Source: Hydractinia symbiolongicarpus (lineage: Eukaryota > Cnidaria > Hydrozoa > Anthoathecata > Hydractiniidae). Taken from it: a stretch of DNA of 64,000 nucleotides. The translations under genes and the position numbers were made by a program. The stretch covers positions 18,514,001-18,578,000 of the forward strand of contig NC_079888.1 of the NCBI RefSeq assembly GCF_029227915.1, given 5' to 3'. Shown here one piece after another: positions 11,305 through 22,090 of the stretch. Under the pieces are notes generated by a model. That model ran no database searches, was not told where the DNA came from, and was given only the letters and a program-made list of their open reading frames with translations. Within the stretch, counting starts at the first letter, position 1, and the number at the start of each line of letters is the position of its first letter.

Positions 11305-14300
11305 TCATGGGTTTTCTTCATCAGATTCATCTGAAGATTGTCCATCGCAATAAACAGTCACATCAAAATCATCTTCGAGATTGTTGCTTTCGACATCCAT
11401 AAATAGTTTCTGCATATTTTCTACTGTATTTCGTACATAATTTAGTTTTTCTATAACAAAGATTTTTTTTGGAGAATCGTTATTATAAATAGCAGTAGCC
11501 AATGAGGATTCCATTTCTCTATAGTAGTTTAATACGTGCTGCATTTCCGTACGAACAATTTGAAGCTCCTCGGTAGCACGACACTTGCGCAGGTAAAATT
11601 GTACGCACGTACTTTTTACTGATGCAGGAATGTTATGTGAAGTGTTATTAACCTAAAATAAAGTGTCCGTAACAAATTAAAGAACTCGTCATTTTTTTAC
11701 CATGCATAATTTTTAGAGAATTACCTGATCAACCGTAGTAGTGTTTAAATATATCCTGGAATTGACGTCCAATGCATCTTTATACAACACATCTTCGTAC
11801 ACACCACATTCTCTGTTCGTCTGATTTAACGACTCAACTAAATTCTTTAGGTCATTGCAGATTTTATTGATTTGCACTGATAAACGATTGCATATCGAAG
11901 AACCATCTATCAAAGTTAAGTAAAATAAATCAACAAAGAATAAAAAAACAAAGATTGTACACATATTTCATCGGGCTGATATAAATTTATAGTTTACCTG
12001 CATATCGTTTCTTTAAAGTCAGTAACATTAACCTTTCAGTTGCACGAGTATGTAAAGTATCCAAAGTGGTTTTTACAGCATTCTGAACGAATTTGCGATG
12101 ATGATACGTGTACTGATTTGAGGTTATACTCCAACGATCGTTTACATCGTGCTTTTTTTCGAAACTCGAAAGACCAGATTCCAACCTAAATAACAATAAC
12201 AAAAAGCCATCTAAGAACGAAACAAAAAACTACCGGATGGTTAGTGTGTTGTGGCATAAACTAAATGTTCACATACCTGTTTAGTTTTATCCTATGTCTC
12301 GCAGTATCAGAAACACTACTACTTAACAGGAGTAATGTATTTTCGTTATTCAGCTCTTTAATTTTAGTATAATATTTGAATTCCCAACCAACCTCTAAAG
12401 ATAACAATTTCACATTGTATAACAAATCAGTTAATCAAGTTCTTCCTTTAACAACAAATAAGTGTAAGTGTAACAAATAAGTACCTTGCTCTACAACACT
12501 TTTCCATTTAATTTTAGACTCTTCCTCCAACTTCCATGAGTGTATAACCTCGTCTGTGATATTATCTAAAAACGTTAAGTTTCAAGAACTCTCACATTCT
12601 TTCAGATTTGCCAACAAATAAAACCAAATGTATCCCATTAACAACTCTATTCTCACGAAACACGATTTTAAGAAAATATGTCACCTAGGTTTAAACACAA
12701 AGTTTGGATTTCTGCAGAACTAGTCTGATAGACAGCATTGGCTTTTTGATACCAGCCCACAAGTGTTTTCCCTAATGAACACAAGTAATTCAAAAATACA
12801 ACAACTAAATGCTAAAACTTCTTGATCACTTACTTAAAATTTCACAGGTTTTGTATATACAATATTATAATTAAACAATATATAGATACATGCGTACCTA
12901 ATATTTCTAACTTAGTCATTGTAAAATGATTTAAAGCATCACTCAAAAAGTCAACACGGTGAGCTGAAGTCATCTCTTTCGTGATTTTTGAAAACGATCT
13001 CAAATAGGACCAGAGTCTTTCCATCAGTTCCCCATCCATTAAACCAAAACCTTCCATTCTACGGATCGAATGTTGTACCTAACAATGAAAATGTGGAAAA
13101 CGGTTACTATTACAAAGATTCTGTATGTCAGTTGTCAAAGTAATAATAACAATAACAACAATAACAACAACAACAAACACAACAATAATGAAAAAGAAAC
13201 AAACCTGACAAGAACTTTTGTGCCCATATGCGTGAAATACTGGTATCCCTAATTTGAATTTGGGGTATTTACTTAACGTTCCTTTTTTCTAAAATATAGA
13301 TCAATATATACTGTTCAACATATATGTTTCAAGCTAAACCAGAATGCATATAGAAAACGAATAACCTACAGTTAAATGTTTCTTCAACAGACAGGCAATA
13401 TCATACATAATATGGACGTCAATATCTTTACCCAACACTTCAGCTAGGATTTTATTCATCATTAATACCGCATAACCAATTCTAATCATATGAAAAGAAA
13501 ATATCATTGAATATTCTATAATAAACAACATCGCAGACTGAAAATTATTTTGTCCAAGAAATATTTTTGTGTATATAGTTTACATTAATAGAAAGTTTAT
13601 GCAATATATAAAAAGACTACTAACCTCTCGCCATGTCGCATGTTAAGAAAGAGCTTTGGAATTTCATGCCGACAAGATACACCAAAAACACCTGTCACAC
13701 TAAGCTTTGAACTTTTTCTTTTTGAACGGATACGGTTCCCTGCTTGAAAGTTATTACATTCCTAAAGTGATTTCAGACTTTATTACAACGAGGAAGTTTT
13801 GGATTAAATTAGGGTGATGAAGTGTATCTCACCTTATTTTCCACAGCTTTGTCATCATAGCTAGACATGAATGTGTCAACTTCGTCATCTTCAATAAAAT
13901 GATTTTTGTCATTGTTTGGGGTATTCTTTGATTTTGATGCAGAGCTTTTTAAAACAAGTCCAAAATTAGCATCCATGCAATAGAAAACACTCCCAGCATC
14001 CTAAAAGCATTACAACAAAATTACCAGAGTATATAAAAAAGAAATACAAAAATATCCATAAATGACAAGCTGCCATACTATTGGACATGCTGGACATTGG
14101 TTGGGTTTTTTTCCTGTTAAGTCTGAAAACCATAGATCCCTCAACTGTCGCTGGAATTGACGGTATTGGTCAATGGAGTCTGTTTGCATAAAACGTGTTA
14201 ATACGCGTTTCTAGAAAAAAATTATGAACTATATAATATAATTATAACAAGCCCATTGCTGCTAAATTAAACAATTTGGCTCTCTTCTGACAATAAATAG

Positions 14301-15691
14301 GCTTTCTTATTAAAAAAGGTTTTGTTGTTAGTCCTAACCTATAAATTCAAACCTTAAACTTACCAGAGTTTGGTTATGCATACCAGTTTTCCATGACATT
14401 CCATCAATAAATGAAGTGAAAGAAATTTTACCCTCCATTTGCAATGCAACGAATTGGTCCAGCAATTTTATTGAGATGGCAGTAGAAGGTTTAGTAGGTG
14501 TTGATGGCCATAAATCATACTTTAACAACTTCGAAAATTCAGATTCACATGTGCAGAACCAGACTTCACACTGATGGAGACAACCTATAAGTTCAGAATA
14601 TAAGGGCTTATCCAACTGCTAACTGTACAAATAGAGCACTCACATCATAGTCACATGTATATATTACCTTTTTCTGAAACAATTGTTATTACTCGAAAAT
14701 ATTTGTTTGAACAGGAATAACAGTGAGCATCGTGTAATTCGTTGTGAAATGTATATGTCATCATGTCAAAGTTTGGCTATGAAAAAATAAAACATCACAA
14801 GTATATATATAATATATATAAATCAAATATATATATATATACATATAAACACGAACTTTAAGTTAAAACTTTAAGTAGCAAAAATGAATGTAATTTTTTC
14901 TTGAAAACAAAACATAAAAATAATATATATAATATATATATAAGTTTTTTTAGAGTGAATGCAGATTTTTTTCACAATGCCAAACCCTCCTGAAAGCGCC
15001 TGCACTTTTTACAATGTTTATTCTATTTATATGTAAAACTGTCACATCTTATTATCCAGGAGGTTAACATTACACACATAACATCAAGCGCATAGCTGAT
15101 AAGCATGGCAAGTTTGGTAAGGACTAGTTACTAGCTAAATGGCGCAACTTGCTTCACTTGCAGGCTCTGTATAGCTTATATATATATACACACCTTTAAA
15201 GTAATTGCATTATGAAATGCAATGTTCTTATGGGAAACGTCTGCACAACCCTGGCAATATGTCGCAAGTGGACCACAGTCTTTGCACCAAACAAGCCCTT
15301 CCTCAAACGACGAATCACATACCGTACACTTTTGAAGAAGCAAAAGGTTGAATTTTTCAGCATAATTTTCACAAATGTTAGAAGTGACAGAACTCCAGGA
15401 ATGTAATTCTTTCTCTTTGTTTCTTTCATAACCGCCACATCTTTTTTTTTTAACTATATCCCCACTCAACAAAAACTGTACATTATCATGTTCTTCAATA
15501 TCAAATTGTTCGGTTTGCACTAAAGGGTCCTCAATAGCACTTGTATTATTTGTTTCTTCTATGGTAGTTATGCTTGCAGAGGAATTGCTTGTCACCGGCT
15601 GAAATGACTTGAAAACACTTCTTGTATAACCGTTTCTGAGAGTTGTGCGAATGATCCGTGACCCTTTCCTGTTAGACTTTGCAAAAGGCAT
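11305..15691 (-). CDS. KDZ-superfamily transposase, about 901 aa, 15 exons
   Basis: Exons (minus, 5' to 3'): 15691-15194, 14776-14668, 14584-14364, 14210-14079, 14000-13833, 13761-13621 (or 13625), 13537-13370, 13288-13205, 13078-12898, 12771-12685, 12565-12485, 12394-12277, 12185-11998, 11906-11725, 11652-11305. Phases agree throughout if exon 6 ends at 13621 (donor GTAGTC); the stronger-looking donor 4 bases earlier would shift the frame. A cysteine cluster lies at about residues 118-160 (KCTVCDSSF, WCKDCG, YCQGCADVSH), like the CxC zinc domains fused to KDZ transposases. Then LWPSTPTKPSTAISIKLLDQ, CMDANFGL (candidate first Asp, about 330), HIMYDIACLL (second Asp, about 469) and GFGLMDGELMERLW (Glu, about 524), the family hallmarks. 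An acidic C-terminus follows. Fifteen introns is unusual for a transposase. It should cut and paste the surrounding element. Confidence 0.85.
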
Positions 15692-15692
15692 A

Positions 15693-16092
15693 ATATCTTA
15701 CTGCTATAATAATTCAAGCAAAACATGGAGATGAGCTGATGAGCTAGATAGCTAGCTGCAACACTTGCCTTCCACACTGAACTGACTAAACATTGAACAG
15801 GGGTGGGGGCTAGCTGCTAAAAACAAACAGTACAGAGGTAGTCTAAAATTTGGCTGACAACCATTCAACATAACTACAACACTATTTGTAGTGCTGTTAC
15901 AAGGAAAACACTCTCAGAACTGCTAGAAAAGTGATTTGTCTCAACATATTTTGTCCAGGATTGTGGTGGTCACGTTGGTTTGGCCATAGTGATGTTTGGC
16001 GAAGCAACGCAGCCAGCCAGAAAAATAAATGCACCACTATTCACCACAAAAAGTAATGCACCAACAACCAGCGTTCCATGCAAACGGCAAAT
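15693..16092. other. Non-coding 5' side of transposase to right TIR
   Basis: Contains the presumed promoter of the minus-strand transposase. No TATA box is convincing. AGCTAGATAGCTAGCT tract near 15745. No other gene seen. Confidence 0.4.
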
Positions 16093-16205
16093 ATCGCTCT
16101 CCGCTATCGCTGGAGCAACAGCGCAGCAACGGAACGCGGGGTTTATCGTTCTCCTTTATACAGCGGAGCGGGATAACTATCATATACAGTTTACCGAATA
16201 GGGTG
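16093..16205 (-). repeat. Right terminal inverted repeat of KDZ element
   Basis: Inverted copy of 2310-2422: 113 bp, 7 mismatches clustered in the middle, ending CCGAATAGGGTG. Followed by AAAATCT at 16206-16212. Confidence 0.9.
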
Positions 16206-16785
16206 AAAATCTACACTACTTGCAGCGCTAACAATAATATTAGCACCTCTGAGCAAGTAAGTCCATTTCTTCAACTGCCCTTGACATCGACTGTACAATC
16301 TTCAATAGATAACGTTTTGGAGAGCGAAGAATTGTCAGGTGTCAACTCGTACTTCCGTCACTACTGCAATAGTTACCAAACTGCAACAGTTGAAAAAGAG
16401 GTCACAGAGCGCAGTTCAATTTTGGTTCTGCAATTAAAGCGCTTTACCTATAACAAAGGTCTTGTGTCTAAGGTGTGTTATCCTGTCACATCTTACCCGG
16501 GCACCGTTTCTATACCTATCACTGTAGACAGTGAAGCTCTTGTCGCAAGAACTACAACTTAAGGGCTGTAATTAACCACTCTGGAAATTTGAACAATGGC
16601 CATTACACTACTGTTGCTTATAACAACGTGCATCGCAAGCTGTTTCATTGCAACGACAGAGCAGTGGTCCCTTGCAAACAAAGCTTGCTTAATGGTGTAC
16701 AACTTTACATCCTTTTCCTTGAAGAGCTTAGGAAAAATTGCAGTCAGCACCACAACTTCCAGCATATGTCAGCAAGGGGGTTTGA
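16206..16785 (+). pseudogene. Ubiquitin-specific protease, C-terminal half, frameshifted
   Basis: Continues the USP of 1799-2309 across the transposon: the reading frame resumes IYTTCSANNNIS. SSILVLQLKRFTYNK is the conserved USP LQLKRF strand, and at 16610-16640 the His-box NNGHYTTVAYNNVH carries the catalytic His, followed by HCNDRAVVP. The frame shifts by one base near 16545 (a TAA appears at 16559-16561 in the first frame while the His-box is in the next), so the gene was damaged independently of, or after, the insertion. It ends in a low-complexity TAT/ATT tract at 16790-16830. Confidence 0.78.
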
Positions 16786-16985
16786 CTATTCTTATTTTTA
16801 TTATTATTATTATTATTATTATTTTGTAGTCTTGTCTTTGGAGAGTGACGACTCCACTTATTACCCCAGTCAAAAAGGAAAAAACAAGAAAATCAGAAAA
16901 CAAAATAAAAATTATGTCAGCAAGGGAGTTTGACTGCACTGGTCTTATCTTTGGAGAGTGACGAATCCACTTCTTACCCTAGTCA
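16769..16985. repeat. Direct repeat with ATT microsatellite
   Basis: GTCAGCAAGGGGGTTTGACT at 16769 and GTCAGCAAGGGAGTTTGACT at 16916 each lead to TTTGGAGAGTGACGA and TCCACTT. A (TTA)n run lies between them. Duplication of about 70 bp. Confidence 0.75.
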
Positions 16986-17248
16986 CACAAGATTGTACAG
17001 AGTAGGACAGATGAAAAGTTATGGATGAAAGAGGAATATGAGTCGATACCCTTGTACCCTTTACAGAAGTCCTGTTCTACTCTCTCTGTCTGTTTGTTTG
17101 TTCAATTTTTGTGCTAATTATCTCCTTGGAAAAAGGAAGAATTGTGTTCTATTATATGAGCATATTCTTTAGAGGAGCAAAACCTCTAGAATTTAAATTT
17201 TAAGACTTAACTGGTCGAGTTTATCATTGTGCGTGCACTTTGTAATTT

Positions 17249-17446
17249 TCATTCTGGCCTTTTCAGCGGCCACAGCGATATTTCATATGCGCTGTCATAC
17301 ACCTTTCGCTCTTCCACATTAGCCAAGCAGCACGCATCTCCACAAAAGTAGCCCTCGTACATGTACTCGCCACCATCGCTCATATTGGCAACCATGTTTT
17401 CCTTGACACGATAAAAGTCAGATTTCGTCGTACTCGCCTGTGTCAC
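17249..17446 (-). pseudogene. Possible coding remnant, unrecognised
   Basis: 65 codons, protein-like (DFYRVKENMVANMSDGGEYM, then YEGYFCGDACCLANVEERK). No motif I can assign and no clear splice sites. It lies between the USP fragment and the pogo derivative and may belong to the older decayed block. Confidence 0.25.
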
Positions 17447-17492
17447 GTAGTTCTACGGAGCACCAGTAACATAGTACCATTTTAATTATATA

Positions 17493-18566
17493 CAGTGGAA
17501 CCTCTAATAACGGTCAACTCCATAAATCGGTCACCTCCTGATAAGCGGCCAGAAAAGAAAATCCCTGCCGAATTCATGGTCAACCTCTTATAAAAAAACC
17601 CTCCATACATCGGCCACCCGCAATCAACGGCCAAACGGCCACTTTCTATTGTCCCAATGTCTAATTTCACTTCTATTAACAGTCAAAAAAATCTTTATGC
17701 AAGCAAATGAAAGGAAAAATAAAAACAATTGTTTTTCTATTTACAATAGGTATATTTCTTAATAATATCTTATGTTTGAAATTTTCTACCGAGGTCAGTA
17801 GCATGTGAAAAGATCTTTTTCGTAACTTGCTCTAGCCACTTTAACGCTTTCACATGTCCCGTTACTTGATATGTTACGGGTATTTCAAGTCCTCAACCAG
17901 CCCTACGATTTACTTTCTTTCAGTACTGGTACATAATATCGTAAATCCAGGCAGTGAAAGGAAGTTTGAAAAAGCCTTGCTCAAACCCAGAGGAGCATGC
18001 CCTACCACATATGAATTACAAATGATGCAGTGACATCAGTAAGCACAGTCGATATACATTCCACGAACTGGAAGGAGAACCTGAGAGAAGCAGAATATTG
18101 TTGCGCGATCGAAGGTGATGACAAGATAGAAACACCAGGAGAATTCGAGGATGATTTTGATATTGAACAACCAGAGTTAAAAATAAAGTCAAGTCAAGCA
18201 GCCTCATCTATTGTAAATGATTTGAACAACTTTTGTGAAACATTAGGTGATGCTGACTTAGTAAGCGCTTTGAATCTTGTCACACTACAACTTGAAACAT
18301 TTAGGCTAAAAAAAGTTTCACAAAAAAAAGTAACGGATTATTTCAGTAAAAATTTGTAACATGATTGTAGATTGTACTGATAAGATACATGTATTTACTT
18401 GTGTTTATTTTGATCATGAATCATTCTTTGAACCCCTCCCACCTCTCCCGACCAGACTTTTTGATAAAAAAGGATATTCATATAAAACCTCCATACATTG
18501 GTCACCTCTAATGCAACGGCCACTAAGCTGGGTTCCCCAGGTTGGCCGCTATTAAAGGTTCCACTG
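17493..18566 (+). mobile_element. pogo/Tigger-like deletion derivative, 1,074 bp
   Basis: Ends are inverted: CAGTGGAACCTCTAATAACGG on the left and, reversed, CAGTGGAACCTTTAATAGCGG on the right (19 of 21 match). CAGTxGAACCT-type ends are the pogo/Tigger style. TA precedes the left end; TC follows the right, so the TA duplication is not perfect. Both subterminal regions repeat CATACATxGGxCACC. The 3' half encodes the end of a transposase (next entry). Confidence 0.7.
18030..18359 (+). pseudogene. C-terminal remnant of pogo-type transposase
   Basis: An open frame of 109 codons, acidic in the middle (DDFDIEQPELK) and ending RLKKVSQKKVTDYFSKNL. The ending with TDYF/TDFF is common at the C-terminus of pogo/Tigger transposases. 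The N-terminal helix-turn-helix and DDE core are missing, so the element is non-autonomous. Confidence 0.5.
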
Positions 18567-18739
18567 TCTACATATATTTCAACAAGGCCGTGTCTTGAAT
18601 ACATCGACCTAGCGTGTCTTTACTGCGCATGCGTTGATTTTTTATAAGTATTAGTATCACTAGGGAATTTCCCCCTGTATGCGCGTAGAATATCATGGGA
18701 AATTGCGCTAGAAAAATTTGGAGTCTTTTATTCTACAGA

Positions 18740-18849
18740 TGACGTCATCACTTATTAGGGACTTTACCCTGCTACGCATGGCTATGGTATGGCATGGTAA
18801 GGACTTTCCCTACTAAGTCTTGGGTGATCGGGGATTTCTTGTGACGTCA
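18740..18849. promoter_or_regulatory. Two perfect CRE-type palindromes TGACGTCA
   Basis: TGACGTCA occurs at 18740-18747 and 18842-18849, 102 bp apart, in a locally GC-rich stretch. CREB/ATF factors bind this octamer. No adjacent start codon is convincing, so function is only a possibility. Confidence 0.35.
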
Positions 18850-18890
18850 CTCTTGTACGCGCACGCGACTGCGCCAGAAGGAACATGTCT

Positions 18891-19715
18891 CTATCTCTCG
18901 CTGCCACCAGCATCAGCAAGAACAATGCAACACAAAAAAATACCATCTACATCATCATCTCTTGCTAAAGAAAGTAATGTATCCTCAGCATTCAACAAAC
19001 TACTGAATGTTAAAACGTATCCCTTTCGATTCTTCTGATTAAAATCCATTTCAAAAGCAATACCATCTTGACATTTTTGCAGTCGAGTTGAAGCATTTCT
19101 CAATTGATATAAGTAGACTTTAGCGGTATAATAATGTGACAGGGGTAAACTTCAGAAAAGTCAGAAACTAAAACTGTATAAGTACAGATCTGTAATCAGC
19201 CAATGCATCGTGTAAAAGTTCACTAAAAAAATACACCATATAATATTGACTCAGCAAATCTTGTAAATACTTCTTGATGACCTACTTTGACTTGGACGTT
19301 CTCAGTCTGTCTCACCATCGTCAATTGTCGGCTCTCCGTAGTTTCAAACTTATTAGAAATATATAACAAATTCAAAGACAGAATCCAATTCTAAATGAAA
19401 GTAACCGACACACACAAAGCTAAAAAATTCAATTTGCACTGCAACACGTTAGAAAACGCTGTCGCAAACACTAACCTGTGTTTGTAACATTGGCATGTGA
19501 GTGCTGAGAGCTTCACCATCATCATCAGACTATTTAATAATGATGAAAAACAAATTCAAGGTTGGAATAATAATAAATGCTTAGCTTAAGAACATGGAAA
19601 GATAACTTCATATAACATTCAACGGTAATGCTAACTGAGACACAGCACTACATACCAATGGAAGGAACGTAGACCGTACATCTGCCTCTCCGGTTGGATA
19701 ATGCTGAAGTGTAAT
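18891..19715 (-). pseudogene. Multi-exon gene remnant, unknown function
   Basis: Three small exons with GT/AG borders join in phase: 19715-19656 (ITLQHYPTGEADVRSTFLPL), 19529-19476 (SDDDGEALSTHMPMLQTQ) and 19347-about 19230 (FETTESRQLTMVRQTENVQV, on to VFTRFAESILYGVFF). A one-base shift then gives SELLHDALADYRSVLIQF, and further on 19103-18891 reads FNQKNRKGYVLTFSSLLNAE. The pieces look like real protein but the frame breaks, so a decayed gene is likely. No family recognised; 5' exons not found. Confidence 0.45.
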
Positions 19716-20304
19716 CTATTCATGGCGGTGGTGTAGCACCGGGTCTGACACAGAACTTTCAAAGGAGAATGACCTATGTGTAGTAAATAAAAAAAAGATC
19801 TTTCTTAGTTTATTTGTATCCCAAAATACTCTTAAAAGCTTTTGTTTAGGCAGCGCCTTCACTCTTCTTGCTGTGCATTTCGCTCTCGTTCTCGCTCTAG
19901 CTTATTGTTCTATCAGTTGTGCGGGATAACGGTTACTCTACCATTATTGCACATGACGTAATGTTTTGATCCATACATAGCCATTTTTATGGGGTCACAG
20001 ATTGCCGTATAAAGTAGATGCATTATATTTTCTTACTGATTGTCTGATTTAATTTTAGACTTAAAATTTTTTCGAGGTCAAAATTTGAAGTTGCTATATA
20101 TAGGACTTGCCGCAAAACTGTTCTCTGAATTCTTCTATGCCAAGCTCTTCGAACGTTTTAATGTTTTTCTGCATATGTGGTTTCAGACTATGAAAAAAGA
20201 ATTCTATATGTTATGACATTCCGTGTGTCTTTTCAACAATGACGTAAACAGAAAACATGTCGGCTAAGTAACGACAATTAACAAAATATGTATATAATAC
20301 ATAC
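19716..20304. other. No gene seen
   Basis: Non-coding. Near 19870-19950 a CGCTCTCG / GCGGGATAAC text faintly recalls the KDZ terminal repeat but is too short to assign. Confidence 0.3.
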
Positions 20305-21235
20305 ATGGTGCAACAAAATTCCGAAAATTATAAGAAGTTGGACCTGAAGCGGTCAGTCCTACTCAGGACACTCCACCAAGAATGCAACATATCATGGCCT
20401 GAATTTTGCTGGAGATATCCGGAACATCCGGAGAGAACAATATACCGCCATATCAAAGGCAAACCAATCGATCGAAGAAAGAAGAGCAAGGGTCGCCCAA
20501 GGAATGTCAGTGACCGAGATGAACGGTCAATAATTAGAACATTAAAGTTGTTACGATTGCGCCAGGCTTCCTTCAGTGCGAAGCACATACGTGAGGAAAC
20601 GAAATTCGAATATTTAAAAATCAATGGCGTACGTAACAATCATTGACCTGAATCTGTGTCATTTTACTTTCGATGGAGTAGATTTCGCACACAGAACTAA
20701 TTCATACACAGAGGCCAGAGCAGTGTTATCAATGGCCTGGAAAAAGCCTGGCGAAGACCTCAAAATTGCAGCTAAGGCTTGTGACTGGAGAAAGTTTCGA
20801 TCAGTTTGTTAAGGACAAATTTCCTGGTAAGTATATAATAATGTTTGCTTTATTGTGTGTTTACATAAGCTTTTGTTTTCCATTTTTAGCTTAAGTCTTT
20901 TAAATACATTTTAGATGTATTTCCCAAGTGTGGTTGCAAGCAGCAAGTGTTTGGCTGCAAGACGAGGACCCCAGACACAATGGGAGAAATTGGCTGTATA
21001 ATGCATGGTATACTGGCACGCTTCCCCGATTTGAACCCAATTGAAAATACATTCCACATCGTACGTAGAAAGTTGAAAGAAGATGCGCTAAAAAAACATA
21101 TCACAAAGTAAAGCTTCGTGGAATTCGTAGAGCGGGAAAAAAAGGCCATCACTGAGTTTCCTATAAACATCATTGATAGAACTATCAGCAGCATGAATAC
21201 CAGAATTATTACGTGATCAAGCAGAAAGGCTAAAG
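20305..21235 (+). pseudogene. Tc1/mariner (IS630-type) transposase pseudogene
   Basis: An N-terminal helix-turn-helix is readable at 20305-20646 (KRSVLLRTLHQECNISWPEF, then RTIYRHIKGK and the GRPRNVSDRDERS linker). Then in other frames DGVDFAHRTNSYTEAR and MAWKKPGEDLKIAAKA (20670-20790), FDQFVKDKFPG (about 20800-20828), and RFPDLNPIENTFHIVRRKLK (about 21020-21080), the PDLNPIEN signature of Tc1 transposases. Several frameshifts and stops, and the segment holding the second catalytic Asp is lost or rearranged. Dead element. Confidence 0.75.
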
Positions 21236-21289
21236 AACAAAGTGGTGATGTATTTTGTTTTTACACTTAGTTGTAAAGTTTATGCTTGT

Positions 21290-21545
21290 TTATTATTATA
21301 TGTACACACGACACGGATAGGACACATTCACCTACGAAAGAGGAAAAACGACACGACACACACGACACGGTTATTTTATATAAATATAATACTATATATT
21401 ATTTTATAAAAAGCAGTGTGTCGTGTATGTCATGTTGTAGTTAGGGGTAAACCTAGCTTCGCACTGTGTTTCTAGCCTGTGTCGTATCTGTGTCCTGTTT
21501 GTGTCGGGTGTTTGTACAGTGACACGAAGTTTCCAGGAAATTTGA
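21290..21545. repeat. ACACGAC-rich degenerate repeat
   Basis: The motif ACACGAC or its complement GTGTCGT occurs many times on both strands (for example 21305-21380 and 21415-21520), flanking an AT core at 21365-21410, so the whole is a loose inverted repeat. Confidence 0.5.
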
Positions 21546-21582
21546 ACACATGTAAGTTGTTTCTAATGTGACCCTCAGTGGT

Positions 21583-21664
21583 AATAAGTCACTGACTATT
21601 TTTAAATTTGACTGAGCTAGTCATAAGTCATTGACTATCTTTGAATTTGACTGAGGTAGTCATT
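21583..21664. repeat. About 42-bp direct repeat, two copies
   Basis: AAGTCACTGACTATTTTTAA and AAGTCATTGACTATCTTTGA each followed by TTTGACTGAG and TAGTCAT. Confidence 0.7.
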
Positions 21665-21796
21665 TTGGATGATTTTGCATAACTGAAATTGCTTTTAAAT
21701 CAACATAAAGCCTGAAATGTCTATTTGTTTACATTTTTGAACCGAGGTGAGGCTGCTACAAATCAGAAACGACACCAAAATGGGGCTGCCTACGCT

Positions 21797-22075
21797 TTAA
21801 TTTGAAATCTGATGCCACACGTATGTTTTTTTTATATATAAATGTCTGTGTTGGTGGGGCACTCGTTCAATAAAAAAGGGTTTCTTTGGTGAGTCTTTGT
21901 TTTTAGCTTTGAACAAAACTTCACAAAATTTCATAGAATATGAACATAATTCAGCTAAGCTCTCCTTCCCCTCGGTAACAAAGTTGATTGGTGCATGCTT
22001 CCTATCAACATTATGAATAGAGAAAGGGGAATGTTTTAAGGGTAGAAGCACTAGTAAAAAACATGTAATGGACAA
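21797..22075 (-). pseudogene. Possible coding remnant next to NTPase pseudogene
   Basis: 92-codon frame, protein-like in part (HNVDRKHAPINFVTEGKESL, then SYSMKFCEVLFKAKNKD). It lies just 3' of the NTPase remnant on the same strand. No family recognised. Confidence 0.25.
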
Positions 22076-22090
22076 AGTCCACTAAAACAG

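Larger units (their letters stand above)
2310..16205. mobile_element. KDZ (Kyakuja-Dileera-Zisupton) DNA transposon with cargo, 13,896 bp
   Basis: Seen directly: 113-bp terminal inverted repeats at 2310-2422 and 16093-16205 (7 mismatches; the first 47 bases are identical, starting CACCCTATTCGG), flanked by the 7-bp duplication AAAATCT. Removing the element plus one duplication restores an open USP frame. Inside are a KDZ-type transposase (minus, 11305-15691) and three non-transposase genes: kinase-like (plus), homeodomain-HMG (minus) and chromodomain (minus). Zisupton-type elements are known for 8-bp duplications; here 7 bp are clear. The near-identical ends and the nearly complete transposase suggest a fairly recent insertion. 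Confidence 0.88.

Noticed and set aside
2310-16205. Polinton/Maverick element
   Set aside because: Size would fit, but no DNA polymerase B, retroviral-type integrase, packaging ATPase or capsid genes are seen, and the transposase is KDZ-type.
19860-19960. A second KDZ end (CGCTCTCG, GCGGGATAAC)
   Set aside because: Only about 10-bp matches to the 113-bp repeat and no partner end was found.
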